Shown here in pieces: positions 18,719-29,473 of a stretch of DNA of 64,000 nt (its first letter is position 1; each line of letters begins with the position of its first letter). This stretch comes from Cryomorphaceae bacterium BACL29 MAG-121220-bin8 (lineage in GTDB: Bacteria > Bacteroidota > Bacteroidia > Flavobacteriales > Flavobacteriaceae), in NCBI GenBank assembly GCA_905181705.1, contig CAJIYP010000001.1:124001-188000 (forward strand). Reading direction: 5' to 3'. The position numbers and the translations under genes are program-made. The notes under the pieces were generated by a model, which had not been told where the DNA came from, ran no database searches, and saw only the letters and a program-made list of their open reading frames with translations.

Positions 18719-20692
18719 ATGAAATTTTATTCTTTTTTTGTAATAATATTTGTTAGTTCATTTTCATTATTATACAGCCAAGAACATCAGACTGAAAGTA
18801 AGCCCGTTGTAGTAGAGGAGGAAACTACAAAACAAAAAACTACAACAAATACTTTAAAAAATATTTTACAAATTAAACAAGATACTCTAGATAAATCTCC
18901 AAAAGCAGATATTAAAAAATATATCAGTATTAATATTCAAGGGGATTCTATTTATTTAGATACTACATTAACTATAAAAAAACACTATAAATTTAATTAC
19001 TTAAGAAAAGATAATCTAGAACTATTAAAATATTCAAACATAGGTCAAACCTATAATAATTTAACTCACAGATTTGATGATTTATCATTTTTACCTGAGT
19101 TTAGTTTTTCCTCTAAAAGCCATGCGTATTTAAGTTCTAATGATATAAAATATTTTCAAGTTCCAACCCCTTTAACAGAGATGGTATTTAAGACTGTCAT
19201 GAAACAAGGTCAGCATACAGATGTTTTTTTCACAACTAATACATCTGAAAATTTTAATTTTTCTATTGCGTTTAAAGGGTTAAGGTCTTTGGGAAATTAT
19301 CAGAATATTCTGTCCGGTTCCAAATTTTTTAGATTTACAACAAAATATAACTCTTCCAATGAACGCTATAATTTTAAAATGCATTTTGTTAGTCAAGGTT
19401 TTGAGAACAAAGAAAATGGAGGGTTAAATGACGAATCTATTTTAAATTTTGAATCCGAGGACCCTCTTTTTAATGAAAGATCCAAATTGTCAGTTAAATT
19501 TGAAGATGCCACTAATTATTTTTCTAGTAAAAGATATTTTTTAGATCATCAATTTCTTTTAACTAAGAAAAAGGATTCAGTGAATAATAAATTTTCTCTA
19601 GGTCACAAATTTGAATATGAAACTTTAAGTAGCTCTTATGTGCAAAATGTAGCCTCAAGCTTTTATGGTGATATTACACCAGGATTGAACAATGTAGATG
19701 ACAAAGCAGAAATTAAAACAACATTAAATGAGTTTTACACAGATTTGAGTTCTAATTTTTTTGGTAAAATAAAAGTTATTTATACAAACTATAATTATAG
19801 CTACAAATCTAATTCGTTATCAAATGAACAAGTAGGGTTTAATCAAAACGAAAATGCAATATCTTTTAAATTAAATAAAAATCTCTTTAATCATAGCTTA
19901 AAAGCAACTGTAACAAAAAATCTTTTTGGAGACAGGTTAGGTAATCTAATTAATCTTAATATTAGTTCTAATGCTGAAAATAATTTAAAATATAGTCTTG
20001 GATTAAATATTATTAGTAAACATCCTGGGTTTTATTACGAATTATATAAAAGTGGTTATTCGGATATTAACTGGGAAAATGACATAAAGCAAACTCAAAT
20101 AAAAAATATTTTTTTAGACCTACAATCTAATTTAATTGGAAATTTAAATTTAGATTTTAGATTAATAGATAATTATACATATTTCTCTCTTATTTCTGAA
20201 GAAAAAACCTTAATTCCAGCTGTTAATCAAAATAGCTCTACCATAGACTATTTAAAAATAAAATGGAATAAAGAATTTAAATTTGGAAAATTCGCTTTGG
20301 ACAATAGTTTAGTTTATCAAAATGTAGCTCAAGACGGAAATTTTTTAAATGTTCCTGAATTTTTATCTCGTAACACTATTTATTACTCCAATACTGTATT
20401 AAAAGGTGCCTTGTTTTTTCAAACGGGATTGAGTGTCAAATATTTCTCTAAATATTATTCTAATGAATACAATCCCTTAATTAGTTCTTTTCATGTTCAA
20501 AACGACAAGAAAATAGGGGGATTTCCAATGATAGATATATTTGTTAATGCTAAGATTAAACAGACCAGATTGTTTTTAAAAGCAGAACATTTTAACTCAA
20601 CCTTTTCGGGGAATAATTTTTATTCATCACCCTCATATCCTTACAGGGACTTTGTAATTCGATTTGGTTTGGTTTGGAACTTTTTTAATTAA
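18719..20692 (+). CDS. Putative outer-membrane porin (flavobacterial 'putative porin' family)
   Basis: A 657-residue exported protein with signal peptide MKFYSFFVIIFVSSFSLLYSQ. After a Thr/Lys-rich linker, the protein is made of alternating polar/aromatic strands ending in a terminal aromatic residue pattern (VIRFGLVWNFFN), as expected for an outer-membrane beta-barrel. The TPLTEMVFKT segment (about residue 157) and the gene's position beside rnhB match the flavobacterial putative-porin family (PF14121 as I recall it). The substrate is unknown. It ends 4 bases before the convergent gltD gene ends. Confidence 0.8.
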   Translation: MKFYSFFVIIFVSSFSLLYSQEHQTESKPVVVEEETTKQKTTTNTLKNILQIKQDTLDKSPKADIKKYISINIQGDSIYLDTTLTIKKHYKFNYLRKDNLELLKYSNIGQTYNNLTHRFDDLSFLPEFSFSSKSHAYLSSNDIKYFQVPTPLTEMVFKTVMKQGQHTDVFFTTNTSENFNFSIAFKGLRSLGNYQNILSGSKFFRFTTKYNSSNERYNFKMHFVSQGFENKENGGLNDESILNFESEDPLFNERSKLSVKFEDATNYFSSKRYFLDHQFLLTKKKDSVNNKFSLGHKFEYETLSSSYVQNVASSFYGDITPGLNNVDDKAEIKTTLNEFYTDLSSNFFGKIKVIYTNYNYSYKSNSLSNEQVGFNQNENAISFKLNKNLFNHSLKATVTKNLFGDRLGNLINLNISSNAENNLKYSLGLNIISKHPGFYYELYKSGYSDINWENDIKQTQIKNIFLDLQSNLIGNLNLDFRLIDNYTYFSLISEEKTLIPAVNQNSSTIDYLKIKWNKEFKFGKFALDNSLVYQNVAQDGNFLNVPEFLSRNTIYYSNTVLKGALFFQTGLSVKYFSKYYSNEYNPLISSFHVQNDKKIGGFPMIDIFVNAKIKQTRLFLKAEHFNSTFSGNNFYSSPSYPYRDFVIRFGLVWNFFN

Positions 20693-20696
20693 AAAA

Positions 20697-22157
20697 CTAT
20701 CTTACAAGAGGAAGATCTCCTTTTTCTTTGGTCTCTAATTTAGATTGACCAGTCAAAAACTTATCAACTTGAACTGCTGCCTCTCTACCTTCAGAAATAG
20801 CCCAAACAATTAATGATTGTCCTCTTCTCATATCTCCTGCAGAAAAAATATGAGGAATACTTGTCTGATAGTTTTTTGATATCAATTGATCTCTATCATT
20901 GGTGTCAATTCCTAATTGTTCAACTAAACTTTTTTCATGACCAGTAAAACCTAAAGCCAATAAAGCCATATCACATGGCCATAATTTCTCACTTCCTTCA
21001 ACTTCTTTTAATTGAGGTCTGTCCCCTTCTTTTTTTATCCACTCTACCTCAACAGTCTTTAAACCAGTAACGTTACCGTTCTTATCTCCTATAAACTCTT
21101 TAGTTAAAATGCTCCATTCTCTTTGAATTCCTTCTTCGTGAGAGGACGTAGTCTTTAGTTTAAATGGCCAATAAGGCCAAGGATTTTCATCTGTTCTTGA
21201 AGATGAAGGTTTTGACATTATTTCAAAATTAGTGACAGATTTAGCTCCATGTCTATTGGAGGTTCCTATACAATCAGAACCAGTATCACCACCACCAATA
21301 ACAATTACATTTTTACCCTCTGCATTTAATTCTTTTGAAGTTTTTTGTAATCCATCTACTACTTCATTTTGAAGCTTTAAAAACTCCATCGCTTGTTTGA
21401 TGCCATTTAATTCAGAACCTTTAATAGGTAAATTTCTTTTTATGGTTGCTCCTGCACACAGTACTACAGCATCATAGTTTTTTAATTTTTCAATAGAAAA
21501 GTTTTTACCAACTTCTGTGTTGGTTTTAAAGATTATTCCTTCTTTTATTAAAACTTCTACTCTTCTATCGATGATATTTTTTTCCATTTTAAAATCTGGA
21601 ATTCCATACCTTAAAAGTCCACCTACTTTGTTATCTCTTTCTAAGACTTCTACAAAATGTCCAGCTTTATTTAACTGTTGGGCTGCTGCAAGTCCAGCTG
21701 GACCTGACCCAATGATTGCTATTTTTTTTCCAGTTCTATTAAGTGGAGGCATGGGCTTTATCCATCCTTCTTTAAATCCTCTTTCAATTATATATTTTTC
21801 AATCATTTCAATTGAAACAGGAGGATTGATAATTCCTAAAACACATGCTGCTTCACAAGGTGCAGGACAAAGTCTACCAGTAAACTCTGGAAAATTATTA
21901 GTTGAATGTAATATGTGTAATGCTTTTTCCCATTCATTGTGGTAAACAGCATCGTTAAAATCTGGAATTAAATTTCCTAAAGGACAGCCACTATGACAGA
22001 ACGGTACTCCGCAATCCATACATCTTCCTCCCTGTTTCTGTAATTTAGATTCAGATGGTTTGATGGTAAATTCCTTAAAATTTTTCAATCTTTTCCTTAC
22101 TGGGATATATCCTTCCTCGGCTCTTTCGTATTCAATAAATCCTTTAAGTTTTCCCAT
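20697..22157 (-). CDS. gltD: Glutamate synthase small subunit (NADPH)
   Basis: GltD delivers electrons from NADPH through FAD and iron-sulfur clusters to GltB for glutamate formation from glutamine and 2-oxoglutarate. At 486 residues the length is normal. N-terminal Cys motifs for two 4Fe-4S clusters are CMDCGVPFCHSGCP (about 46-59) and CPAPCEAAC (about 96-104). The FAD-binding GSGPAGLAAA (about 150) and the NADPH-binding GGGDTGSDC (about 289) Rossmann motifs are intact. The start codon abuts the gltB stop, so the pair is one operon. Confidence 0.97.
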   Translation of the reverse strand: MGKLKGFIEYERAEEGYIPVRKRLKNFKEFTIKPSESKLQKQGGRCMDCGVPFCHSGCPLGNLIPDFNDAVYHNEWEKALHILHSTNNFPEFTGRLCPAPCEAACVLGIINPPVSIEMIEKYIIERGFKEGWIKPMPPLNRTGKKIAIIGSGPAGLAAAQQLNKAGHFVEVLERDNKVGGLLRYGIPDFKMEKNIIDRRVEVLIKEGIIFKTNTEVGKNFSIEKLKNYDAVVLCAGATIKRNLPIKGSELNGIKQAMEFLKLQNEVVDGLQKTSKELNAEGKNVIVIGGGDTGSDCIGTSNRHGAKSVTNFEIMSKPSSSRTDENPWPYWPFKLKTTSSHEEGIQREWSILTKEFIGDKNGNVTGLKTVEVEWIKKEGDRPQLKEVEGSEKLWPCDMALLALGFTGHEKSLVEQLGIDTNDRDQLISKNYQTSIPHIFSAGDMRRGQSLIVWAISEGREAAVQVDKFLTGQSKLETKEKGDLPLVR

Positions 22158-25100
22158 TTAATTAATTATTTCAGAAATTTTTTCTTTAGCCATTTTTTCT
22201 AAAGCTAATTTATATTCTGTTGGCATTATCTTAATAAAGTTTTTTGACTCTTTCTTCCACTTGATCAAAAGATCTTCGGCTAATTTACTAGAAGTATAGC
22301 TAAAGTGATTTTCAATTAATTTTTTAATGTGGTCTAAATCTTGATCATTTGGATTTTCAAACTCAATCATTTCCATGTTAAAGTTTCTTTTATCAAATTT
22401 CTTAGACTTATATATATAAGCAATTCCTCCACTCATTCCTGCAGCAAAATTTCTTCCTACATCCCCAAGTATTAGTGCTATTCCCCCAGTCATATATTCA
22501 CATCCATGATCTCCAACTCCTTCAACAACTGCTGTGGCCCCAGAATTTCTTACGCAAAATCTTTCTCCAGCAATTCCATTTATATAGGCTTCTCCAGATG
22601 TTGCACCATAAAGCGCAGTATTTCCTGTGATAACATTTTCATGTGAAATAATGGTCGACTCTTCAGGTATTTTTACAATAATTTTAGCTCCTGAAAGTCC
22701 TTTTCCAAAATAATCATTTGTATTTCCGTTAATTTTCATGGTTAATCCTTTGGTGCTGAAAGCTCCAAAACTTTGACCTGCTGCTCCTTTAAAATTAAGT
22801 TTTAATGTATCGTTTGGTAGTCCATTAGCTCCGTAAAGTTTTGAGATTTCATTGCTTAAAATTGCACCAACAGTTCTATCTGTATTTTGAATTTTGTAGG
22901 ACAAACTCATTTTAACCCTTTTTTCAATTGCTAATTTTGCTTCTGCTAATATTTTAAAATCTATGACTTTTTCAAGATTATGATTTTGTTTAGTATTATT
23001 TTTTAAAGAAACATTTTTAGGAACATCTGGTTTGTATAAAATCTTAGATAAGTTTATTCCTTTAGTTTTATAATTTTTAACAGCATCTTCCGTATTTATT
23101 TTTTGACTTTGACCAACCATTTCGTCGATAGTTCTAAATCCAAGTGTTGCCATTATTTCTCTTAGTTCTTCTGCAACAAAATACATGAAGTTAATCACGT
23201 GCTCAGGTTTTCCTTTGAAGTTTTTTCTTAGTTCTGGATCTTGGGTAGCAATTCCTACTGGACAAGTATTTAAGTGGCATGCTCGCATCATAATACACCC
23301 TGAAGCAACTAATGGAGCTGTTGAAAATCCAAACTCTTCCGCCCCTAAAAGACACGCTATTGCAACATCTTTTCCTGTCTTTAATTGGCCATCACATTCT
23401 AAAACTATTCTCCCCCTAAGTCCATTCATTACTAAAGTTTGTTGGGCTTCTGCAATTCCAAGTTCCCAAGGTAAACCAGCATGTTTAAGTGAAGTTAAAG
23501 GAGAAGCTCCAGTTCCTCCATCAAATCCTGAAATTAATATCACATCTGCTTTGGCTTTGGCAACTCCTGCAGCAATTGTACCAACTCCAACTTCAGAGAC
23601 TAATTTTACATTTATTCTAGCCTCCCTGTTGGCATTTTTTAAATCATAAATTAGTTGAGATAAATCTTCAATAGAGTAGATGTCGTGGTGAGGAGGAGGG
23701 GAAATTAGACCTACATAAGGCGTAGAATTTCTTACTTTGGCAATCAAGGGATTGACTTTAGGTCCCGGTAATTGCCCGCCTTCTCCAGGTTTTGCTCCTT
23801 GAGCCATTTTTATTTGAATCTCACTAGCGTTTGTTAAGTAATGCGAGCTTACTCCAAATCTTCCGGAAGCAACTTGTTTGATAGCACTATTTTTCCAAAC
23901 ACCATTTGCATTTTTTATAAATCTAGATGGATCTTCTCCACCTTCTCCAGAGTTACTTTTTCCACCTATTCTATTCATCGCTATTGCCAGGTTCTCATGC
24001 GCCTCTTTACTAATAGAACCGTATGACATTGCTCCTGTTTTAAACCTTTTAACAATTTCTGTCCAAGGTTCTACCTCATCAATTGGAATTGGATCGTGAT
24101 TCACAAATTTAAACATTCCCCTAAGGGTCATTAATTGTTTATTTTGTTTGTTTATTAAATCGGAATATACTTTATAGGTTTCAAATTTATCTTCTCTAAC
24201 GGCTTGTTGTAATTTGGAAATTGTTGATGGATTAAGCATGTGGGCTTCTCCATTTCTTCTCCACCTGTAACTTCCTCCAATCTCTAAACTCATAAATGAA
24301 TTTTCTCTAGAAAATGCATCAAGGTGTCTTTTAGAATGTTCTTTTTCTAAACTATAAAGTCCAATTCCCTCAATTCGGGTTGGAGTATTTGAAAAATATT
24401 TTTCAGTAAAACTTTCTCTTAATCCTAAAGCCTCAAATATTTGAGAGCCCCTGTAAGAGTGAAGTGTTGAAATACCTATTTTATTCATCACTTTTAGTAT
24501 TCCTTTGGCTATTGCTTTATTAAAGTTCTGAATGGAAGATTTTAAACTCTGTTCGCCAAAAAAATTCTTTTTGTGATGAAATGCAATTATTTCATTAACC
24601 ATGTATGGATTTATTGCACTAGCTCCATATCCAAATAACATAGAAAAATGGTGAGGCTCTCTAGGTTCGGAAGATTCAATAACAATTCCGAATTTAGATC
24701 TCTTTTTAAGCTTCATCAAGCAGTGGTGGATGTTAGAGCATGCTAATAGTATAGGAATTGCTCCCATTTTTTTACTTACTCCACGGTCACTTAAAATAAT
24801 AATATTGTGGCCTTCATCTATTCTTTTAGTAGCATCAAGAACCATCTTATCTAAAGCTTCTTCAATTCCATTATGACCTTTACTTAAATCATACAATGCG
24901 CTTATTGATGCACTTTTGAAATCTTTGCTTTTAATAAATTTTATTTTATCTAAATCCTCATTAGAAATAATGGGGTTGTTAATTTTTAATTTCTTACAAT
25001 GGTCAGGAACTATATCGTAAATATTATAATCACTACCCAGTCCTAAGCTAGTGTCAGTAACAATCTCTTCTCTTATTCCATCCAATGGAGGGTTTGTGAC

Positions 25101-26660
25101 TTGAGCAAATAGCTGTTTGAAATAGTTGAACAACAATTGAGGTTTGTTTGATAATACAGCCAGTGGAGTATCTGTACCCATAGATCCCATAGCCTCTTTA
25201 CCTGAAACACACATTGGAAGTATTATGGTCTTTAAATCTTCTTCAGTGTATCCAAATATTCTAAGTCTTGTTTCAAAATCTAATTTTTCTAATGGAGTTT
25301 TGTTTCCCGTGTAAGGAACTTCCATCAGAGGAAGGGTGTTTTGGTTTAACCATTCTCTGTAGGGATATTTTGAAACTATTTCGTTCTTAATTTCTTCGTC
25401 TTCGATTATGCGCCCTTCAATCATGTCAACTAAAAACATTTTTCCTGGCTCTAATCTTCCGTGTTTTTCGACATTACTAGGCTCTATATCAACTACTCCA
25501 GTTTCAGAGGACATAATAACATAACCATCTTTGGTAACACTATATCTTGAGGGTCTTAATCCATTTCTGTCTAACATAGCCCCTATGAACTTACCGTCAG
25601 TAAAGGGGATAGAAGCAGGGCCATCCCACGGTTCCATTATACAGGAATTAAATTCATAAAAAGCCTTTTTTTCATCAGACATGGATTTATGTTTTTCCCA
25701 TGCTTCAGGTACCATCATCATCATAACTTCTGGGAGTGATCTGCCTGTTGTTAGCAGTATTTCTACAACCATGTCCATTTGAGATGAATCTGATTTTCCA
25801 TCTAAAATGGTAGGGAAAACTTTGAGTAAGTCTTTCCCGATAAAATCAGACTTCATTAGCTCTTCTCTTGCATTCATTCTAGTGACGTTTCCTCTTCTAG
25901 TATTGATTTCTCCGTTGTGACACATGTATCTAAATGGCTGAGCTAAATCCCAAGTAGGAAATGTATTGGTAGAAAATCTTTGGTGAACTAAAGCCAATCT
26001 TGTTACCAGTTTAGGATTTGATAGATCTAAATAAAATCGATCAATATCCTCAGGAATTAGTAGTCCTTTATAAATTAGTGTTCTGTGGTGAAGACTAGAA
26101 AAGTAAAAATATTGCTTTTGAGATAGAGCAGTGCTGTAAATTTCGTTTTCAGCAATTTTTCTTGCTACAAATAGTTTAGTGCTAAATTCTGATTCCGTTA
26201 ATTCAACATTATTTTTTCCTACAAATACTTGTTTGATTGTTGGTTGTGTTGTAGCCGCTATACTACCAACTATCTTGGAGTTTAGAGGAACATCTCTCCA
26301 TCCTAAAATGGATAAACCTTGTCTTTTAATTTCTTTTTCAAAAATATCGCTGCAATGTTTAGCTTGATTGATTTTTTGAGGAAGAAATAACATTCCAACA
26401 GCATATTGTTGAGGTTCTGGCAATTCAAAAGAACATTCTTTTCTAAAAAAATCATCAGGTATTTCAATCAATATTCCTGCGCCATCTCCAGTTTTACCAT
26501 CAGAACTTACGGCCCCTCTATGCTCTAAACACGTAAGAATATTTAAAGCTTTATGAATTATATCGTTCGTTTTTTCACCTTTTAAACTACATATAAATCC
26601 AGCTCCACAATTATCGTGTTCGTTGTCTGGGGAGTATAATCCTTGTTTTTTTGGCAGCAT
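22158..26660 (-). CDS. gltB: Glutamate synthase large subunit
   Basis: A 1500-residue, four-domain enzyme. The N-terminal class II glutamine amidotransferase domain carries its catalytic Cys in NEHDNCGAGF (about residue 18). The central and FMN-binding synthase domains follow. The 3Fe-4S site is CIMMRACHLNTC (about 1130), and the C-terminal GXGXG beta-helix domain contains repeated G-rich turns such as GATSGEAYINGIAGERF. The start is ATG at 26660. The 211-base stretch between it and nhaD holds no gene that I can see and must contain both divergent promoters. Confidence 0.97.
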   Translation of the reverse strand: MLPKKQGLYSPDNEHDNCGAGFICSLKGEKTNDIIHKALNILTCLEHRGAVSSDGKTGDGAGILIEIPDDFFRKECSFELPEPQQYAVGMLFLPQKINQAKHCSDIFEKEIKRQGLSILGWRDVPLNSKIVGSIAATTQPTIKQVFVGKNNVELTESEFSTKLFVARKIAENEIYSTALSQKQYFYFSSLHHRTLIYKGLLIPEDIDRFYLDLSNPKLVTRLALVHQRFSTNTFPTWDLAQPFRYMCHNGEINTRRGNVTRMNAREELMKSDFIGKDLLKVFPTILDGKSDSSQMDMVVEILLTTGRSLPEVMMMMVPEAWEKHKSMSDEKKAFYEFNSCIMEPWDGPASIPFTDGKFIGAMLDRNGLRPSRYSVTKDGYVIMSSETGVVDIEPSNVEKHGRLEPGKMFLVDMIEGRIIEDEEIKNEIVSKYPYREWLNQNTLPLMEVPYTGNKTPLEKLDFETRLRIFGYTEEDLKTIILPMCVSGKEAMGSMGTDTPLAVLSNKPQLLFNYFKQLFAQVTNPPLDGIREEIVTDTSLGLGSDYNIYDIVPDHCKKLKINNPIISNEDLDKIKFIKSKDFKSASISALYDLSKGHNGIEEALDKMVLDATKRIDEGHNIIILSDRGVSKKMGAIPILLACSNIHHCLMKLKKRSKFGIVIESSEPREPHHFSMLFGYGASAINPYMVNEIIAFHHKKNFFGEQSLKSSIQNFNKAIAKGILKVMNKIGISTLHSYRGSQIFEALGLRESFTEKYFSNTPTRIEGIGLYSLEKEHSKRHLDAFSRENSFMSLEIGGSYRWRRNGEAHMLNPSTISKLQQAVREDKFETYKVYSDLINKQNKQLMTLRGMFKFVNHDPIPIDEVEPWTEIVKRFKTGAMSYGSISKEAHENLAIAMNRIGGKSNSGEGGEDPSRFIKNANGVWKNSAIKQVASGRFGVSSHYLTNASEIQIKMAQGAKPGEGGQLPGPKVNPLIAKVRNSTPYVGLISPPPHHDIYSIEDLSQLIYDLKNANREARINVKLVSEVGVGTIAAGVAKAKADVILISGFDGGTGASPLTSLKHAGLPWELGIAEAQQTLVMNGLRGRIVLECDGQLKTGKDVAIACLLGAEEFGFSTAPLVASGCIMMRACHLNTCPVGIATQDPELRKNFKGKPEHVINFMYFVAEELREIMATLGFRTIDEMVGQSQKINTEDAVKNYKTKGINLSKILYKPDVPKNVSLKNNTKQNHNLEKVIDFKILAEAKLAIEKRVKMSLSYKIQNTDRTVGAILSNEISKLYGANGLPNDTLKLNFKGAAGQSFGAFSTKGLTMKINGNTNDYFGKGLSGAKIIVKIPEESTIISHENVITGNTALYGATSGEAYINGIAGERFCVRNSGATAVVEGVGDHGCEYMTGGIALILGDVGRNFAAGMSGGIAYIYKSKKFDKRNFNMEMIEFENPNDQDLDHIKKLIENHFSYTSSKLAEDLLIKWKKESKNFIKIMPTEYKLALEKMAKEKISEIIN

Positions 26661-26871
26661 ATATTATTATTGGAACTTATAAAATTAAAAAATATAAAAG
26701 CCTTTTAAAAACCTTTTGGAGTTAAATGTTTAATTAATATTAAGTTCATAATATATAGGCTTATTTTTGTATAATTCATATTATAAGGTAGTTATAACAT
26801 GTATTTTTTAGTGATTTAGTAATGGCAGGTTATCATTTTTTTTAATATGTTTACGGCATAATTTTTTTAGT

Positions 26872-28200
26872 ATGGAAGCAGTAATTATTACAGTATTTAT
26901 TACAGGGTATTTTTTAATAACCGTCGAGCATTCGATTAAAATCGATAAGTTAATTCCGGCTCTTGCAATGATGGGTATTATGTGGGCTATTATCGCATTG
27001 AACCACATGGAAGTTTTTGATATAAATACGGTTACTAGGGAGTTGGATCCTACTCATATCGATGAAATTCTTTTGCATCATTTAGGTTTAACGGCCGAAA
27101 TTTTAATTTTCTTACTCGGTGCAATGACCATTGTAGAAATAATTGATTTTTTCAGAGGATTTCTAGGAATTAAAAGATTAGTTAAAACAAGAAGCAAAAC
27201 TAAAATCCTGTGGATTTTTGGATTTTTAGCATTTGTTCTTTCAGCAATAATAGATAATTTAACTGCAACCATTGTACTTATCACTCTTCTTCAAAAGATA
27301 GTTAAGGATAGAAACTTAAAATTATGGTACTCAGGTTTGATAATCATTGCAGCAAATGCAGGAGGAGCATGGTCTCCGATTGGAGACATAACAACAACTA
27401 TGTTATGGATTGCCGATAAGGTTACTCCTTTAAGCTTGTTCAAGTATTTATTTATTCCATCTTTGGTATGTATGGTTGTCCCTTTTCTAATTGCAGCTAG
27501 ATTAAAAATATTTAAAGGAGAAATGGATATTCCAAAGGAAGTTATAGATATGGAAGAAAATAAATACGGAAACAAAATGTTGTTTATTGGATTGGGCTCT
27601 ATTTTATTTGTTCCAATTTTTAAAACCGTTACTGGATTACCTCCCTATGTTGGAATGATGCTGTCCTTAGCTTTTGTAGCAACTTTAGCTGAAATTTTTA
27701 GTAACAAAAAATTCAACCTTTCCAAAGTAGATGATGATCACGAAGAGGAATCCGATCATAGTCCCGTACACGCATCACTTACTAAAATTGAATTACCAAG
27801 TATTTTATTCTTTTTAGGAATTTTAATGGCAGTAGGTGCTTTAGAGTCATTGGGAATCCTATATAATTTTGCTGATTTGATTAATGAAACTATTTCGAAT
27901 CAAGATGTAGTAATTGTTTTATTGGGTCATTTATCTGCAGTTATTGATAATGTTCCTCTTGTGGCAGCATCCATAGGGATGTTCCCAAATGTTATAAACG
28001 ACCCTTTATGGCACGGAATAGCCTATTCTGCTGGAACTGGTGGAAGCATGCTTATCATTGGTTCTGCTGCTGGAGTTGTTGCTATGGGAATGGAAAAAAT
28101 TGATTTTTTCTGGTACATAAAAAAAATAACGATTTTAGCTATGGTAGGCTTCTGGGCAGGCTATGGAACCTTTATTCTTATGCGAGATTTCGTTTTATAA
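26872..28200 (+). CDS. nhaD: Na+/H+ antiporter NhaD
   Basis: A 442-residue polytopic membrane protein of the ion-transporter superfamily. Characteristic segments are AIIDNLTATIVLITLL (about 122-137), NAGGAWSPIGDITTTMLW (about 162-179), and the second half-repeat SAVIDNVPLVAASIGM (about 360) followed by GTGGSMLIIGSAAGV (about 388). The paired D-N-[LV] and G-G-[AS] motifs are the family signature. NhaD exports Na+ or Li+, which fits a marine cell. folC begins 6 bases downstream, so the two are likely co-transcribed. Confidence 0.95.
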   Translation: MEAVIITVFITGYFLITVEHSIKIDKLIPALAMMGIMWAIIALNHMEVFDINTVTRELDPTHIDEILLHHLGLTAEILIFLLGAMTIVEIIDFFRGFLGIKRLVKTRSKTKILWIFGFLAFVLSAIIDNLTATIVLITLLQKIVKDRNLKLWYSGLIIIAANAGGAWSPIGDITTTMLWIADKVTPLSLFKYLFIPSLVCMVVPFLIAARLKIFKGEMDIPKEVIDMEENKYGNKMLFIGLGSILFVPIFKTVTGLPPYVGMMLSLAFVATLAEIFSNKKFNLSKVDDDHEEESDHSPVHASLTKIELPSILFFLGILMAVGALESLGILYNFADLINETISNQDVVIVLLGHLSAVIDNVPLVAASIGMFPNVINDPLWHGIAYSAGTGGSMLIIGSAAGVVAMGMEKIDFFWYIKKITILAMVGFWAGYGTFILMRDFVL

Positions 28201-28206
28201 AACCTA

Positions 28207-29424
28207 ATGAATTACAAGGAAACTGTTAATTGGCTTTTTAATCAGTTACCTGTTTATCAAAGAGATGGTTTCTTAAAATACAAACTTGATTTAAGCACCA
28301 TTAGTTCGGTTTGTAATTCTTTAGAAAATCCCCAAAAAAATTTTAAATCTATACATGTAGCAGGTACAAATGGCAAAGGTTCTACCAGCCACATGTTAGC
28401 TTCTATTTTTATAGAATCTGGTTATAAAGTAGGATTGTATACTTCTCCTCATTTAAGTGATTTTAGAGAAAGAATAAGGATTAATGGTAAAATGATTCCT
28501 CAGCCTAATGTGGTTTCTTTTGTAGAAAAAAACTTGGTTTATTTTCAAGAAAATAAAATTTCTTTTTTTGAAATGACAGTAGCAATGGCTTTTGATTATT
28601 TTTCCAATGAAAAAGTAGATATTGCAATTATTGAAACTGGACTAGGAGGAAGATTGGACGCTACTAATATTATTGACCCTATACTAAGTGTAATAACAAA
28701 TATAGGATTAGATCATCAGGTGTTTTTGGGAGAAAGTATTAGAGAAATAGCAAAAGAAAAAGCAGGTATTATAAAAAGAGGGAAGCCTGTTGTAATAAGT
28801 GAATACCAACCCTTAATCCATGATATTTTCTTTGATAGGTCAAAAGAATTAGAGTCAGATCTATACTTAGCAAAAGACAGTGTATTGAAAGATTACTCAA
28901 GTGATTTAAAAGGCTCTTTTCAAAAGAAGAACATACAGGGTGTTGTAAAGTCTATTTCAGTTTTAAAAGAATATGAAATAAGCGATAATAACATTGAAAA
29001 AGGATTATTGAATGTTGTAAAAAACACGGGACTAAGAGGAAGGTGGGAAATCATTAATCACAACCCTAAAACCATAATAGATGTAGGGCATAATTCTGAA
29101 GCTTTTCAATTGAATATTGAAGAAATCAAAAAGACTTCGTTTAATAAATTAAGAATAGTAATCGGATTTGTTGAAGGTAAGGACTATAAAAAAATATTGA
29201 ATTTATTTCCTAAAGACACTTTTTTTTATTTGTGTCAGCCTAAAATAAAAAGAGCACTGAGTGTAAAAGAAATTTTTAGCTACTGTGAAAATAATGGACT
29301 TAAATCTAAATTATTTATGAGTGTTAAAAGTGCTTATGAGAATTGTAAGAATGAGTCAAACGAAAATGATTTAATTTTTATTTGTGGAAGTAATTTTGTT
29401 ATTTCTGAATTAATTGAAAATTAA
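28207..29424 (+). CDS. folC: Folylpolyglutamate synthase / dihydrofolate synthase
   Basis: FolC adds glutamate to dihydropteroate and to folates. At 405 residues the length is normal. The P-loop is AGTNGKGSTSHML (about residues 52-64). TSPHLSDFRERIRING carries the folate-loop signature (about 79-94), and ETGLGGRLDATN is the Mur-ligase-type motif (about 145). The C-terminal ligase domain contains a GRWEIINHNPKTIIDVGHN stretch. It follows nhaD by 6 bases. Confidence 0.96.
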   Translation: MNYKETVNWLFNQLPVYQRDGFLKYKLDLSTISSVCNSLENPQKNFKSIHVAGTNGKGSTSHMLASIFIESGYKVGLYTSPHLSDFRERIRINGKMIPQPNVVSFVEKNLVYFQENKISFFEMTVAMAFDYFSNEKVDIAIIETGLGGRLDATNIIDPILSVITNIGLDHQVFLGESIREIAKEKAGIIKRGKPVVISEYQPLIHDIFFDRSKELESDLYLAKDSVLKDYSSDLKGSFQKKNIQGVVKSISVLKEYEISDNNIEKGLLNVVKNTGLRGRWEIINHNPKTIIDVGHNSEAFQLNIEEIKKTSFNKLRIVIGFVEGKDYKKILNLFPKDTFFYLCQPKIKRALSVKEIFSYCENNGLKSKLFMSVKSAYENCKNESNENDLIFICGSNFVISELIEN

Positions 29425-29473
29425 TGCTTTAAGACACATTACTATTAGAATCTTTTTTTTTAGTTTTGTGATT

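Noticed and set aside
21517-21945. 142-residue frame opposite gltD
   Set aside because: It runs antisense within conserved gltD sequence, has no family features, and gltD carries all expected motifs.
23185-23649. 154-residue frame opposite gltB
   Set aside because: Antisense shadow of the conserved FMN domain of gltB; no recognisable product.
26661-26871. Possible riboswitch or small RNA in the gltB-nhaD gap
   Set aside because: The 211 bases are AT-rich with no stable long stem or known motif that I can see; probably just two promoters.
29414-29473. Longer start for the BspA-like gene at ATG 29414
   Set aside because: It would put 20 extra residues ahead of a perfect lipoprotein signal (KKFILLLSVLFLFSC) and overlap the end of folC; ATG 29474 is the better start.
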